NCBI GenBank assembly: GCA_047495785.1
Contig: JBLDXI010000042.1
Span: forward strand, 3,348,001 to 3,412,000
Reading direction: 5' to 3'
Length of the DNA stretch: 64,000 bases
DNA from: Lepidodermella squamata
Lineage: Eukaryota; Gastrotricha
Part shown: positions 13,254 to 26,669 of the stretch, in pieces
Layout: each line of letters begins with the position of its first letter
Numbering within the stretch: position 1 is the stretch's first letter
Translations under genes and position numbers: made by a program
The notes under the pieces: model-generated
Told to the model about the DNA's origin: nothing
Database searches by the model: none
Seen by the model: only the letters and a program-made list of their open reading frames with translations

Positions 13254-16200
13254 TTATTGATAGCCACTGAAAGGTAACGGAGTGGCAGGTACACCGGATG
13301 AGTAACTATCAGACAAGACCAAATCCAATTTTTTCAATAATACTTCAAAAATTTGTTGCGTATGATTGTCTTCAAATTCACCGAAAATCAACGAACGAGC
13401 GTATTGAAACATCAACTGGTAATCATTATAATTAGTAAAACGCATATTCGCATCGAGTTCGCCAATCATTTTAGCCAGTAAATCGCACGCATTGCTCTGC
13501 GGCCACTTTCGCTTTTCGGCCAAAATTTCATTTATCGATGATTTGATCGCGTCCGAGGTGGATTCGTGTTTTAATACGGCCGTCAGTTCGTCGAAGAAAG
13601 CGTTGAACCAAATTAAAAGGCCGTTTTCTTCTATCACAGATGAAATTTGCTCGCCGAATTCGGTTAGAATCACAGACAAACATTCAAAAGATTCGTTAGA
13701 TCTGGTAGCTAGGAAATAGTCGATCACAGAAACAACAAATTTGACATCGATATGGCCCAATAAAAACAGCTTTCCAATCAATCTGCGAAAAATATATTAT
13801 TTTAGAAAGGAAATTGAATTTTCTGACAATTCAAAGCTGAAAACACGAATTCAAGTTAAAAAACGTCATGTCGTATATGATATTATTGCACTAGCAATGA
13901 TAATAGAACCACACGTTCAAGAAGAAGACAGAAGACCATATACCATTTAACTGAGAAAAAAATACCTCGTAAAATTTAACCGCTGGATTGAGCTGGATTC
14001 TTCCGCGTTATTTGTAAGAAATTTCAAACAAAAGCGATCGAACAATTTCCGGAGATTTTTCCCTCTCCCATAGTCATTTGCGAAAAGAATAGCTGTAGCT
14101 TTCGCTGCTTCCAACAAATCAGCATCATGCGATGCCTGATCGATCATCTGAATAAAATGAATATATTTCAATTTTTTTATCGGATTATTGAACCTCACCT
14201 TTTTAATCACGATTTGCAGAAAAGTAGAGAATTCGATAGGCGATTTAATTGTCATCATTTTAATTATCAAAGGCCTTAGCCAAATGCTGGCCTCAGTTCT
14301 CAAACAAATCCCTTCCAGAGGGTCCATAATTTCTTCTTCCACGTAAGGCTTAGCAATCCACGCTCCATTCTGCGAATATTATCAGTTACGGGAAAATTAT
14401 TGGTAAGTTAACTACCTTCAGAAAATCTTGAAGAAACTGTTCAACTTCGGCTTGAGAAATGTCGCTGAAAATCTTTTTACGGGCTGCTTGAGCTAACCGC
14501 TCGGTTTTTTCTTCCCAGAATCGAATTTTATCAGCTGCCAACTTTGAGCGATCGAGGACTGAGTAAAAAGTTTGAACAACACGAAACAACGCAATATGTC
14601 CGATCTCTGACTCGTCTTGGCTGAAGAAAGCCGCATGGCTCTCGAAGGCTTCGTTGTCTACAAAACCAGAGGAATACAGCTCGCCAATGACCCTATAAAT
14701 TACAAATTTATAACAAACTAATACGGATAAATTGCTCACTTGAGTCTTGACTGATATTTTACAACGTCTGCGATAGCTTTCAACGATTTTGGCTTTCCGC
14801 AAGTCAGATTAATTTGACTCAGGCACGTAACAGTTTGCCCTTGGGACGTTTTGATTTCAATCTGAATAGAATGAAATGAATTTTGAATTACAATCAGAGC
14901 AATTTCACAAACCGCTCGCAACGCATGAAGAAAAGTTAGGCAGGTTGCTTTACACGCAGGACTTGAAGATACAAGAATCTAAATTGGTCGCTTTTCAACA
15001 CATTTTAGCGCAAAAATTAGTCGAAGCACTTACCGAGTTGAGAACTTCGACAATGCACTTCATGAATTCGACCTGAGTATTACATTTAGTGACAGCTGCT
15101 ACAATTTCATTGGTCGATGGAGATAAATCTATAAATTGTAGCTTCTTAGGGTCTTTGAGTATATCCTGCAATATTCTCTTCACGGCATCAGACGGCTGCT
15201 CTTTAATATCATCATCCGAATCGTCCAAAACAATCGGTTTTTCTGAGGTCCCTGCTTTATCGAGATTCAACACTGGCGCCTTTACAGGGACTACGGCAGG
15301 TGGAATCGCTGTTGGAGCTGTTATATCCCAACGAGATTGGCGCTTCGGCGATATTTGCTTGGGCTGATCAAGACTGGACATTGGTCTCTTGACCGGTTCC
15401 TGTTTAGCTATCGGTTGATTTATTTGCTTCTGCTGGTCAAGACTGGACATTGGTCTCTTGACCGGCTCCTGATTAGCAACCGGTTGAATCAAGGGTTCAA
15501 TTTTCTTCACTATCCATGGCGATTTCTAAATTACGAAAAACGATAGAATGTCGCGGTACCAATCGACTATAATTACCGATATGAATTCTTGCAATCGACC
15601 AAAGGTAATAGGATCTCTTATTTTAGCGATACCCACACTTTTAAGCCTCTGTACGCAATTAATCATATATATTCTCATTTTCGGACTCTCCGTGATGAAA
15701 TTGCCTGCCAGCAAAGAGTAATAACTTTCAGCCAACTCTAGGAGGTTACCTAAACCGACATTGTCATCGGTTTTAGCGTTACTTTCAGTAATGCTCCTGA
15801 AAAGGTTGATTTCGATGATTTTCCGCTTCATCAATTCGTTGAATATAGGCATTCTTTTTCGCAGCTTATCCGGCGTCACTTTCTTCATGAAAAAACTGGC
15901 GAATGCGTTGACGAGGGTCAGCGGAAATTTACTATCAGTACACGAAACAGCTATCTGAAATGAAACGGTATTTTGACTGAGAATTAAATCAAGCACTTAT
16001 TATATACCCTTTCGAAGCGTTGCAAAAGCGAAGCAAATAGCGGGGCACACTCAGGTCCGGCATCGGCGGACTAAACGATGGAAATAATTCGATAAAGTCT
16101 GAGTTGGAAAGCAGGAAAATTTCATACATAGTCAACAATAACACCAACGTTAGCAAAAAAGCTCTTCTTCGTCTTGCAGTTAACAAGCACTGGGTGAATA

Positions 16201-16262
16201 GCGCTAGCAACCAGGTCAAGCTGATCTGGATTATCAAGCAGTTTTTTCAACAAAATAATCAT
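13254..16262 (-). CDS. Three-module MIF4G-type protein with SIM-like linker (array gene 5)
   Basis: Ten exons read from splice signals: 16262-16128, 16070-16008, 15954-15577, 15525-15034, 14978-14913, 14861-14740, 14692-14416, 14369-14199, 14147-13981 and 13782-13254. The lengths sum to an open frame of 799 residues. Introns are phase 0 except the two phase-2 introns before VIGELYSSGF and LIGKLFLLGH, which are homologous positions in successive modules. Boundaries are KSPW and NGAW. The first linker holds a tandem repeat of about 25 residues (two copies of the block containing QEPVKRPMSSLDQ) and the string KPIVLDDSDDD, a textbook-like SUMO-interacting motif. The last module has YGRGKNLRKLFDRFCLKFL and EFGEQI...ILAEKRKWP. 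An in-frame TAG lies just upstream of the chosen ATG. Confidence 0.8.
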
Positions 16263-16426
16263 TTCAGCCTATATCATCGAGATAGAAAGCAAGCAAAATT
16301 TAAACAAAAGATCACTTTATTTTTCATAAGTAAAAAGACTTTTATTCGCTATACTTTACATCTACCACCAACAACAAAATATTGAGCACATATAGCTAAA
16401 TTTGAGCAAGTAAAATTGCAGAATGT

Positions 16427-19400
16427 TCAAGTCGTTTGGTTATACGGAACACTAGTCAGCGATATCACTCGAGCCGCCGAAGAGGTAGCCGGGCTTGACG
16501 GAATTTCATTCGTACCAGGCACAACCGGCTGCGATTTAACAATTGGAGCACTTTCAACCGTATTTTGAATTATATTAGCACCAGTATTGTTGTAAACAGG
16601 TAAGGTAGGCCAGGTGTATTGCTGATACGGAATCATCAACGAAATTTGTTGAACCTGATTTTGGGAAGTTGCCAAGTCGGAGAGACAGTTTTGGAATTCT
16701 GAAAGCATTATGTCCATCAGAGAGCACCCGAATTCAGCTGGGCAGTCTTTGTAAAAATTTCGAATTCGATTTAGCACAGCGTCGTATTTTGTCTGTTGTT
16801 TGAGCAAGGCAGGTGTTAATTCTAGCATCATTAATCTCAAACGTTTCGCAGCCATCTCTTCGTCGCTCAAAACAGGCCATGAGTTCTGCAAAAAAAATCC
16901 ACAAAATTCTCAACTCTGTTAAAATTAAGGGTAATAATTTACCGATTTCAGCTGTAAAATTTCCGAAACAACAATTCGCATTTTGATTGATGAATAAGAA
17001 TTCTGCCCAATTTGAGTCAAGTCGTTGAAGAAGTTGGTCCACCACATATCCATGCAATTAGCCCGAACTTCGGCCTCAAACTGCCGACCTGCGATAACGA
17101 GAATTTCCAGTAAGACTTCCACCATTTCATCGGAAATAACGCGGCCCAATAGCGAGCCAGTGAATGATAAGAACCAATTGAATGGCATCAGTTTTTCGCA
17201 AAATAACCGGGCGATTAATCTCGCTGCGCCTAAATATTTTCGTCGCACCGATGAATCCACCGTTTCGAATTTATCCTTCAAAATCATTTGCTCATTTGGC
17301 TGTAAAAAACGAGAGTCAACACAAGAAATTCAAGCAATGAGACCATTACCGAGCTACTAGAATCAATCTCAGCGAGAAGCTTATGCAGAGTCTCTTCGTT
17401 TTCACTTCGGCTTTCGTGGCTAAATAATTTTTCATAGGCCTCCCGTAAAGACACCATAAAGCCTTTACCGCCCTCATTTTTCAACGAATCAAGCTCTGTT
17501 ACAAGTTTTAGAGCAGCTTCGAGCGAAGAATTGTTGTCGATGTTGACGAAAAGACGGTTAATTATTGCCTCGGCAGCTTCGGTAAACAAGCATGGTGTTC
17601 CGAGTGATAATAAAGTCGACTTGAGAACTTTCACCGTAGTCATAATTCCGTCACTTTTCAGGAAATTCGTCTCCAAATAATCACAAAAATTTGCGTGGCT
17701 AATAGGAGCAACTTGTTCTTCCTCATGATTCTCGCTAATTTTTGCTTTTTTGGCTTTCGATTTATTGCCTTTCCGAAACCAGCCTCCTTTCTGAATCGAA
17801 TCGATAAATATTGCGTTCAAATTTTCGCGGATAAATCAGACAAACCTTCTCAACATCTTCTAAGAATGAAGAGATTTCATCAACACGATCATGGCCAATC
17901 AAATGTTTCGAGCATGATTTTGCGAGATTTTTCGTGGCTTTAGCCCAGAAATCACGTTCTTCATCCTCATATTTCCAAGATTTGTTATCAATCAACCAAT
18001 CGACCACGCGCAAGATTTCGTAAATAAACAGCGCTTTGGCGATTTTATCAGATTGTTCGGCATCAATAGCGCGGACGAAAATCTTGAAAACACTCTTCTC
18101 CAATAAATCGAGCCGATACAGCTCCTTGGCAACGGTCAGGAAGGGACAAAATTTGGCCAAATGCTTCAGTTTCGTGAATTTTTTGTAATTCAGCACGTAG
18201 TTCGTAAAAGCTTTGCAAAGAGAGTAACTCTTTCCCTTCTTTCCTGTAACAATCGAGACTGAACGGAGGCTATCTAACAACTGAATGTAGACAGGGAAAG
18301 CCTCCGATGAAGCGCTAGAAACCTAAAAATGCGGTAATAATAAGTTTCGGTAATAAAATACATTCCATGGTCTACTATAAACATACCACTGCCCAAATGG
18401 CAGCCGCAGCCTCACAGAGGCCGTCCTTTGTAGTAATAGAACGCAATACATTTTCCATTTCATTAGCTAACGAAGGCCAATTTTCGGGAATCGTTACGAC
18501 CGATTGAAGAATTTCGTTTATTTTCTGGGTGAAGTCTTCAGTTACAACATCAGATTTCTTCGCGTTTTCAGTCGGCTCATCAGTGTGATCTGACGTGGAT
18601 CCAATAAAAGGCTTTTCTTCGAAGCCTTCGTCCACCGCGTCAGAGGTAGCTTTTTGAGCCATTTCTGCTGCAACAACGATGACAGAATCATCATCGTCAC
18701 TTTCATCCACTTTATTATCATGAGTATTGACGTTGTTAGCAGTTTCTTGGAAAACAGTCTAAACCGATGCTAAATTAATTCCATGAGATCGTAAACTTTA
18801 TGAAACTTACATGCTTATTTTTTTCGGTACTTCTGATGATATAGCGAGCAATACTAGCTCGATGCCAGCCTCCTTTCTGTTTTAGTAAACAAATTCGTGA
18901 AAACAGGTAGGAGTTTCGTAACAACGAATCTTACAAGAGGAATAGCAGCTAAGAACGCTGAAATTTCTTGCGCTTTTTTGACATCTTTAATCGTATTTGT
19001 TTGACAAGCCATGGCCAAGGTACAGCAGCAATCTTCATAGAAAGCCGCCTCAACTTCCTTGTACTTCCAAAAATTGCCATCAGCCAATTTATCGACATTC
19101 GCCATGATTTCATATAGGGCCAGCATAGAAACCTCGTCTTCTTTACATGCAAGGTCTGCAGCCAGGTATTTGAATATGCCATGCAGAATCATCTTCTGCA
19201 GGTATAATGCGTTGATTAAAGGTAACGCTTCGCGAAATTTAGAAACATCGCCGAGTTTTGTAAACTTTTTAAAGTGCATCACCCAAGATGATACAACAGT
19301 GGTCACCCTGTTAGGGCTACCTCGATTTCCATTTCCCTTGTAAATATTCTGCAAAGCTTGGAGCAGTTGAATAAATGAAGACAGCTGAGATGTTCCGCAT

Positions 19401-20512
19401 TGAATGGCGAAAATTAAGATCGCATATATTGTGTCCCGAAATTTGCCGTCAGAGCATTTCCGCAAGGAATTTTCGATTTCACGAGCGCTAGATTCAATAT
19501 CTTGAGCAGTGCCACTCCATTTTGACACAAGTCGGCGAATAAATCCAATGCAAGAACGAATGGAAGGCGACAAATCTGAGTCATTAACAACTTGCAATTG
19601 CACGGGTTTTTCAGTTGTAACAGGACGGTTATCAACAGGCTTGGGCTTCGAAGAGATTATTTTCCTGTTCCAGCCACCTTTCTAAAATTGCTCGAAAGTT
19701 TGAATAATATTCTGCAACTTTTCTAATGCATTACCGTTTTCACAGAATTAAGAAACTCGGAGATCTCTTGGCTCGTAGTGCCCTCTGTGAAGCAAGTTTT
19801 TCCATTAGTAACTCTACCGCAGCAATCGGCCCATACTCTATCTTCGTTTGGACTCAAGAAGTATAAGCCGTCATCAATTAACCTGTCAACGATCTTCAGA
19901 ATTTCGAACAAGCAAAGCAAAGCGGTATTTGGCAGTTTTCCACGATGTCTGTTGAAGTTTTGAGCAAAAAATAGGAACGGTTTTCGCTGTAATAACTTTG
20001 CACGCTCCAGATCCTCCAAAAACGGCAAGGCACTAAGAAACTCATCCAAAGGAACTTTGTCCATAGTAGGCATAATTAGACACATTTTAGATACTAGTTG
20101 ATTAACAAATAGGTTTGAACCCGAATTCGTCACTATCTTCATCTGATCAAGTGAAAGAAAGCGTAAATCATTCATAAATTTGTTGATGAAACAATAGCAA
20201 ATAAGCTTACCAAGGCTATTTCTTTTAGGAAAGAAGCGATCGTCTGTTGTTTACTGCGATTTGCGGTATATGCCTAACCATATACGATAAAATATCGTAA
20301 CTATGTCATGGCCCATTCAATTTTACCTGGGTGAGGATGACCTCAATCGCCTGGATGAATTTACCCTCATCAGATGTAAGCGCCTCCATGAACAGCCTGG
20401 CCTGACGAAAAATATCACTTTTGTAGCACGTCATTTGGTCAGCCAGTTGGGCGATAGATCGTGGATCATCATTGCCGAGCGAATGACTTCGCTTGCGTTG
20501 ATTTGCTGCCAT
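16427..20512 (-). CDS. Four-module MIF4G-type protein (array gene 6, first of the left block)
   Basis: Exons: 20512-20327, 20273-20211, 20142-19735, 19681-18935, 18876-18811, 18758-18387, 18322-17846, 17790-17350, 17299-16943, 16885-16427. Every exon is a multiple of three and every intron phase 0, giving 1,191 residues. KGGW occurs three times, each as the first four codons of an exon (KGGWNRK, KGGWHRA, KGGWFRK), dividing the protein into four modules. The last module is the clearest eIF4G-like copy in the window: AARLIARLFCEKLMPF, EVLLEILVIAGRQF, MDMWWTNFFNDLTQIG and MRIVVSEILQLKSNSWP. The third module starts with an acidic patch and hydrophobic core, DESDDDDSVIVV, a reversed-type SIM. The linker KGNKSKAKKAK is basic. 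Being the most upstream gene of the left block, it would carry the promoter if the block is an operon. Unlike genes 3-5, it lacks the phase-2 intron within the last module. Confidence 0.82.
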
Positions 20513-22268
20513 GCGGTTTGATAGATTCAGGTTTTCACATATAAGCCACCTAGGAGAAAAATTGAATAATAAGGCTCCGTTTCACAGCACAGAACAGGCT
20601 AGAATATCTCACAAGTCATACGTCAACATAATACCTAATATATTTCATTTGTCACGCAAGGGGTGCAACTTAGAGATTTTAGGAAAGGTTTTTACGGAAA
20701 CTGAGCCAAGTTAGCACGGCCCAGCCGTCAGCAGTCAATTGACTCGAAATTACAAGGCTTAAGGAAAGCCCCGAGTTCAGGTTTCATTTGGGTTTCCTTT
20801 CTCTAAACTGATAGGAAACCATTTAAGAACAACGCAATATTATTCCAGCAAGTTCATAGATTAAAGTTATAGAAGCCTAACAAAACTAACAAAAAGCTAA
20901 CCAGATTAGCCGGTCAATCCATCATTCATCTCCCGCAAACGGTCACTGTTACCAGTTATCAGCCAATGCCGATTGTGGTTTTAACTGTTAGAAAACGCGA
21001 ACTAATTAGCAATCTCTTGTATGCAATAGTTCGTAGTTCATTGCTCACACGCAGGTTTCAATCTCAGCCACCAGCTCTTTATTGTCTCTCTCGCGGCGCA
21101 GAAGCGGATAATTCGAAAGTCGAGCGACCCGCCAAAAGCCCGCGCGGCCTCATAAATATTTCAGCGATATTAAAAGAATATATAACAATAATATTCTATG
21201 CGACTATCTTAATTTTTCAGTCTGAGCTTAAAAATAATTTTAGGATTATTTTTGATTCCGCAAAGGTTGCAAGGCTAGAGAGAGTTTTTCGGCGGAGTCG
21301 GTTCAAGCAGATGTCGTTAACGGTTCGTGACAGCCTTCAGCAGCCGTTCGCTTAGCGTAACGTAAAACGTAAGACACTCAACGCCACTTGTTAAGCCAGC
21401 CAAGAAGCGATAATCGATCAGACTCACTCACAACTTCCGTAAAAACACACATAGCGCATAAAGCGTGAACCCGTCATCCTTCTTCCACTTGCTTTGTCAA
21501 CTTTGTAGCTGTAAAGAACTTCGTTTCCTCCTGGTTTTTACTTACTTGATAGCTGTAAGCTTTTAAGTAATAAGTAATGAATGAAAACTTTTCCGATTGT
21601 AACCTTATTTGGTGTAGAGTTGCAACTTCAGCGCGCAGCAAACTCGCTTCGATTTTTAATATTTAGGTAAATATCAATCATCAATCAAGAATTCGCTGAT
21701 AGTATCATCCTATAGATTTAAGTATTTAGCCTTTAGTCCGTCATCTCTCCATACTCCATATGCTCTTGGTAGCTCATATCTCCTACAGAGATTTATTGAT
21801 TCTTGTTATATCAAAATGACCCCCTTACACCATACTTAATAAGTATTGTTCTCAAGATTTTTCTGCCTGGCAGATTGTCTCGCGCAGTTGTGTACGTGAT
21901 GCGTAATAGAGCTATTTTTAGGTATATTTCTGCTTGTGAGATAAAGCAAAGGCATCTCCAGCTGCTGCATCATGGCGCTGGGCTTGAGGAATTTAAGAAT
22001 CAAAAGCAATCTAATTGAAGATGTTTCCTTGGATGGATATCGAATCTTGATTTCTACATCTTTCTCTCTAGTAATTTATCAACTGCTCAGGGATATAAAG
22101 GTTATATAATATACGTTATAAGTTTGTTTGTGAATGATTCCCGAGGCGTTATTTGATATTTGATAGCGTGTGCTAACTAATTTGATTTGTTTAAATATTT
22201 TTCTGTGTTTTCCATTAGAACAGTCTTACATATTATCTCTGCTGAACCTATACGTATCTGCTTCCACT
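20513..22268. other. Intergenic, no gene seen (1.76 kb)
   Basis: This lies between two divergent transcription units, the MIF4G array (minus) and the GTSF1-like gene (plus), so both promoters probably sit here. Open frames are short and show no family resemblance. No clear repeat or RNA gene was seen. A 5' non-coding exon of the GTSF1-like gene could lie near the right end. Confidence 0.5.
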
Positions 22269-22844
22269 ATGAACCCACAAAATCAACTGCTAAAATGCCC
22301 TTTAAACCCTGTCCATAATGTCAAACGCAGCAGTATGGATTACCATCTTATCCGATGCATACAGGTTTGAGCTTCATTTTAATAAAGATTTCATCTTCAT
22401 GTCTGCATCTTTTTCTTAGCAAATCGGCGCAGATAAAGTAGAGAAGTGCCCTTTTAATGCTAGCCACGTTTGGCTCAAAGGCCCTGGCAAAAGCGTCGAA
22501 AAACACATGGAGACCTGCCCTAGTCGGGCGGTGGCGATGCAGGGATCTATTTATTTGAATCAGAATACTGCTGCTGCCCCTCCTCTCCCTATGGCCACGC
22601 GACCAGCTCCGGCTGCCGCTGATGACGAAGAAGACTGGGGCTCTGGACCGGCCCGCGAGAAACCGATGGAGATCCAAATCGGCCGAAGCAATTACGCCTA
22701 GTAAGATCTTATTTTCGCTTGGCTTGAATATACAACCTTTTATCCCATAATAGCTTACCTGCGGCCGAAAGACGTAAAATACGCGAAGACCAGTTGAAGG
22801 CATTTAAGGAAAGGATGGGCGAGCAGCAGCAAAGCAACGAATAG
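22269..22844 (+). CDS. GTSF1-like protein with two CHHC zinc fingers
   Basis: Three exons, 22269-22364, 22420-22700 and 22754-22844, join in frame to 155 residues. Finger 1 is CPLNPVH followed by YHLIRC; finger 2 is CPFNASH followed by HMETC. Both fit the C-x5-H-x9/10-H-x3-C pattern of the U11-48K/GTSF1 CHHC family. The paired spacing and the DDEEDWGSG string, resembling the CDEDWD tail of vertebrate GTSF1, point to GTSF1 rather than the single-finger U11-48K or the TRM13 type. GTSF1 proteins assist PIWI-piRNA silencing: the fingers bind RNA and the acidic Trp-containing tail contacts PIWI. The C-terminus here continues through a third exon as a charged helix (AERRKIREDQLKAFKERMG) that I do not recognise from vertebrate GTSF1. 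It is transcribed divergently from the MIF4G array. Confidence 0.82.
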
Positions 22845-24086
<1,242 letters not shown>

Positions 24087-25540
24087 AAAATCAGTGTGGA
24101 AAATTTGATACAAAAAATGGAAAATTTCTTAACGTGTTGTAATCTTAATTCTGTGTTCTGCAATTATTTATCAACACATCAGCAACAATATGTATACATT
24201 TTTGCAAGTTTTATTGCGGTGCCAGTTGCCGCATGACCGAAAACATAGCTCCTTCCTCTTTCCGTATTTCGCAAACAATTAGGCAGCAAGGCGACAATAT
24301 TACAATGGTGCGAGTATTTCGTCTTCTTTGTGTAATCGTGTCTTTTCATATTAATGTAATTCGTACTTATTATACCAAAAAATTCGAAACACTTTGTATT
24401 GAATGCAGACTTCGACCTGGTTTTATACTACGTATTGAAAATAAAATTATTAGCATTTTTCTTGTATATAGTCGCGATTTTTTTTCAGTCGCGAGTAACT
24501 CGTTTCTTTTAGCCCGTTGAATCGAAATGATAGAATGCTCTTGATAAAAAGAAATTCAAATGAGAGAAATCTATTATAACACTAATTATTATTATGCAAA
24601 CAAAATTAACGAACTTTCCATTAATTGATTTTGTTTTAATGAATAATTCCGCACTCGCATATTCGCACCGAGACTCTGTGTTGTTGATGCTGAATCAAAA
24701 ATTGGTAGAAACTGACCGTCTTGTAAGGACCATGCGCTTTGGGAATTTCGGTTATATATTTTCGCCCGCGGTAAATTGCCTGCTAATTGCGTCTGCACCA
24801 AAGTGTAACGGCCAGTGCACGCAAAATCGTTGTCTAGGCTAATTATTTGTTGTCATTATAATAATCATATTCTCTCGCCATTTTTCTCTCTTCACCGAAA
24901 ACTGCTTTTTCTTTTTTGTCTATCTTCAACCACATATAATCTTATTTATCATCTCTGCACAACTTTCAAGCTTGTAATTTTTCAGGAAACCAATTTTTCG
25001 TGTTCGCTTGAAAAGTGCTGAAAAAAAACTTCATTGGTCGTGTTTTTTAGTCTTCTTTCCGCTTGCAAGGTGAAAAAATACATTTATTGTACCTGCTCTT
25101 CCCGAGTCTTTTAATCGCAGTTTTTTCTCTACAACTTGCGATGAAAATTCTCTTCGTAATCTATTCAAGTATGTGGTGTTTCTAAGGAAGAAAAACTGTT
25201 ATATAATAGTCAAATTCGCTGATAAAAATGTAATTTAAAAAGCTTTCAATGGCTTTTAAAATCGCGCAATTTCAATGTGCATTTCACACCACGCCTGCTT
25301 GCCTATAAAACGCGGGGCTTTGGACAGAGCGCATGCTAATATCGGATGCAAGTCTCTCGCTATAACTGAGCAAAACCTAAACACCACACTATACAGCTAT
25401 TAAATCTATATCGTGTAATTTCACCGCTGTAAAACAACAAATGTTACCTACTTTTTGTTTGGCTAACAATTTATGGAAAATTATTACAATTCCTTGCAAT
25501 AAACGCGAAAAATTGATAGTAGGTGATTACTGATTTTTTT
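24087..25540. other. Intergenic between Cdc42 paralogues, no gene seen
   Basis: AT-rich 1.45 kb holding the Cdc42 3' UTR and the 5' region of the paralogue. Short open frames show no family resemblance. A GC-richer patch at 25.28-25.35 kb with a TATAAAA-like string (about 25304) could be the promoter of the downstream gene. Confidence 0.4.
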
Positions 25541-26433
25541 ATGACGAGAAGTTTAACGTGCGTTGTTGTTGGCGATGGAGCTGTTGGAAAGACTTCGCTG
25601 TTGATCTCATATGCCACGAACAAATTTCCGGTGGGATATGTGCCTACAGTTTTCGACTACTACAGTGTTCTCATTTCGATTGCTGGCACACCTTTCAGTC
25701 TACGTAAATAGCTATATTCTCAAAATTAATTATTGCCTCTGCATCAGCTAGCCATCCAGCCATGCAAATGTATACTGGACACTCGTAGACCACCTGAAAG
25801 TTAGGGTATAGCTGGAAATCCGGGAAGAATAATTAGAACTCAGTTTTCGGAGCGAATTATTAGTATTATATTTTCTTTCCTCAGAGTTGGTTGATACGGC
25901 GGGGCAAGAAGACTTTGATTGTCTTAGGCCTATCTGTTACTCACAGGCAGACGTCTTCCTGGTCTGCTTCAGCGTCACTGAGCCTGAGTCATTTGCGAAT
26001 GTAAAAACTAAGGTGAGTTATCAGTCATACTCCAGATGTCCAACATAATCGAGGAATTTAGTGGGTTCCTGAAATCTCTCAACATTGCCCAAACGTGCCC
26101 TTTCTACTCGTTGGCACTAAATCTGACTGTCGAGGTAATGCAGCACTTCTTGCAGAAATGAAGCGCCATCATCAGCGACCAATCTCATCTGATATGGCGC
26201 GATATCTAGCAAATGAAGTTGCAGCAGTTAAATATGTAGAGTGCTCTGCTTTAACACAGGTAAGTATACTTATAAGAGGTATTCTGAGTTATTTTATTTT
26301 CGATATGTTTCTTTAGATCGGCCTCAAGAGTGTTTTCGATGAAGCAATAATAAGCGCTTTCAACTTCAGATTTCCTTCTCAGCTGCGAGAAGTTACCCGG
26401 CGAAAGAAAAAACGCCGGTGCCACATTATGTAG
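25541..26433 (+). CDS. Diverged Cdc42-like Rho-family GTPase
   Basis: Four exons, 25541-25703, 25885-26012, 26062-26259 and 26317-26433, give 201 residues. The P-loop [11 protein letters not shown], switch [11 protein letters not shown], switch [25 protein letters not shown] base motif and ECSALTQ are intact, so GTP binding is expected. The tail is strongly basic (RRKKKRRC) with CAAX box CHIM. The first two intron positions and the 128-bp second exon match Cdc42 exactly, showing a tandem gene duplication rather than retroposition. The fourth exon arises from an extra intron after ECSALTQ. Substitutions in switch I (DYYSV for DNYAV) and in the region after it ([13 protein letters not shown]) suggest altered effector choice. 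I cannot assign it to RhoQ, RhoJ or another named subfamily. Confidence 0.9.
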
Positions 26434-26669
26434 TTATTAGCTGGAGTCTCGCATGCTTATTGCTTTTTCGTGCAAGAAGGAAAACCAGTGATTAATGTGT
26501 GCAGGTTGCAGCGTGAAGTAATGCTGTGGCATGTTTATTATTTTGGAATAGTTTACACCTAATGAGCATGAGTAGCAGCTGCCGGTTTTTTACACAGCTT
26601 ATACAGCAATAATTCCTGATCATCAAAGAACTTGATGAGAGATTTTCTCTTTGTGCCGCTTTCAATAAT

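Noticed and set aside
15989-16237. Minus-strand frame rich in Leu that looks like a membrane protein
   Set aside because: It is a shifted reading of exons 1-2 of array gene 5. The spliced frame aligns with the paralogues and the apparent membrane segment is an artefact.
20966-21355. Plus-strand open frame of 129 codons upstream of the GTSF1-like gene
   Set aside because: Composition looks non-coding, there is no family resemblance and no splice-supported extension.
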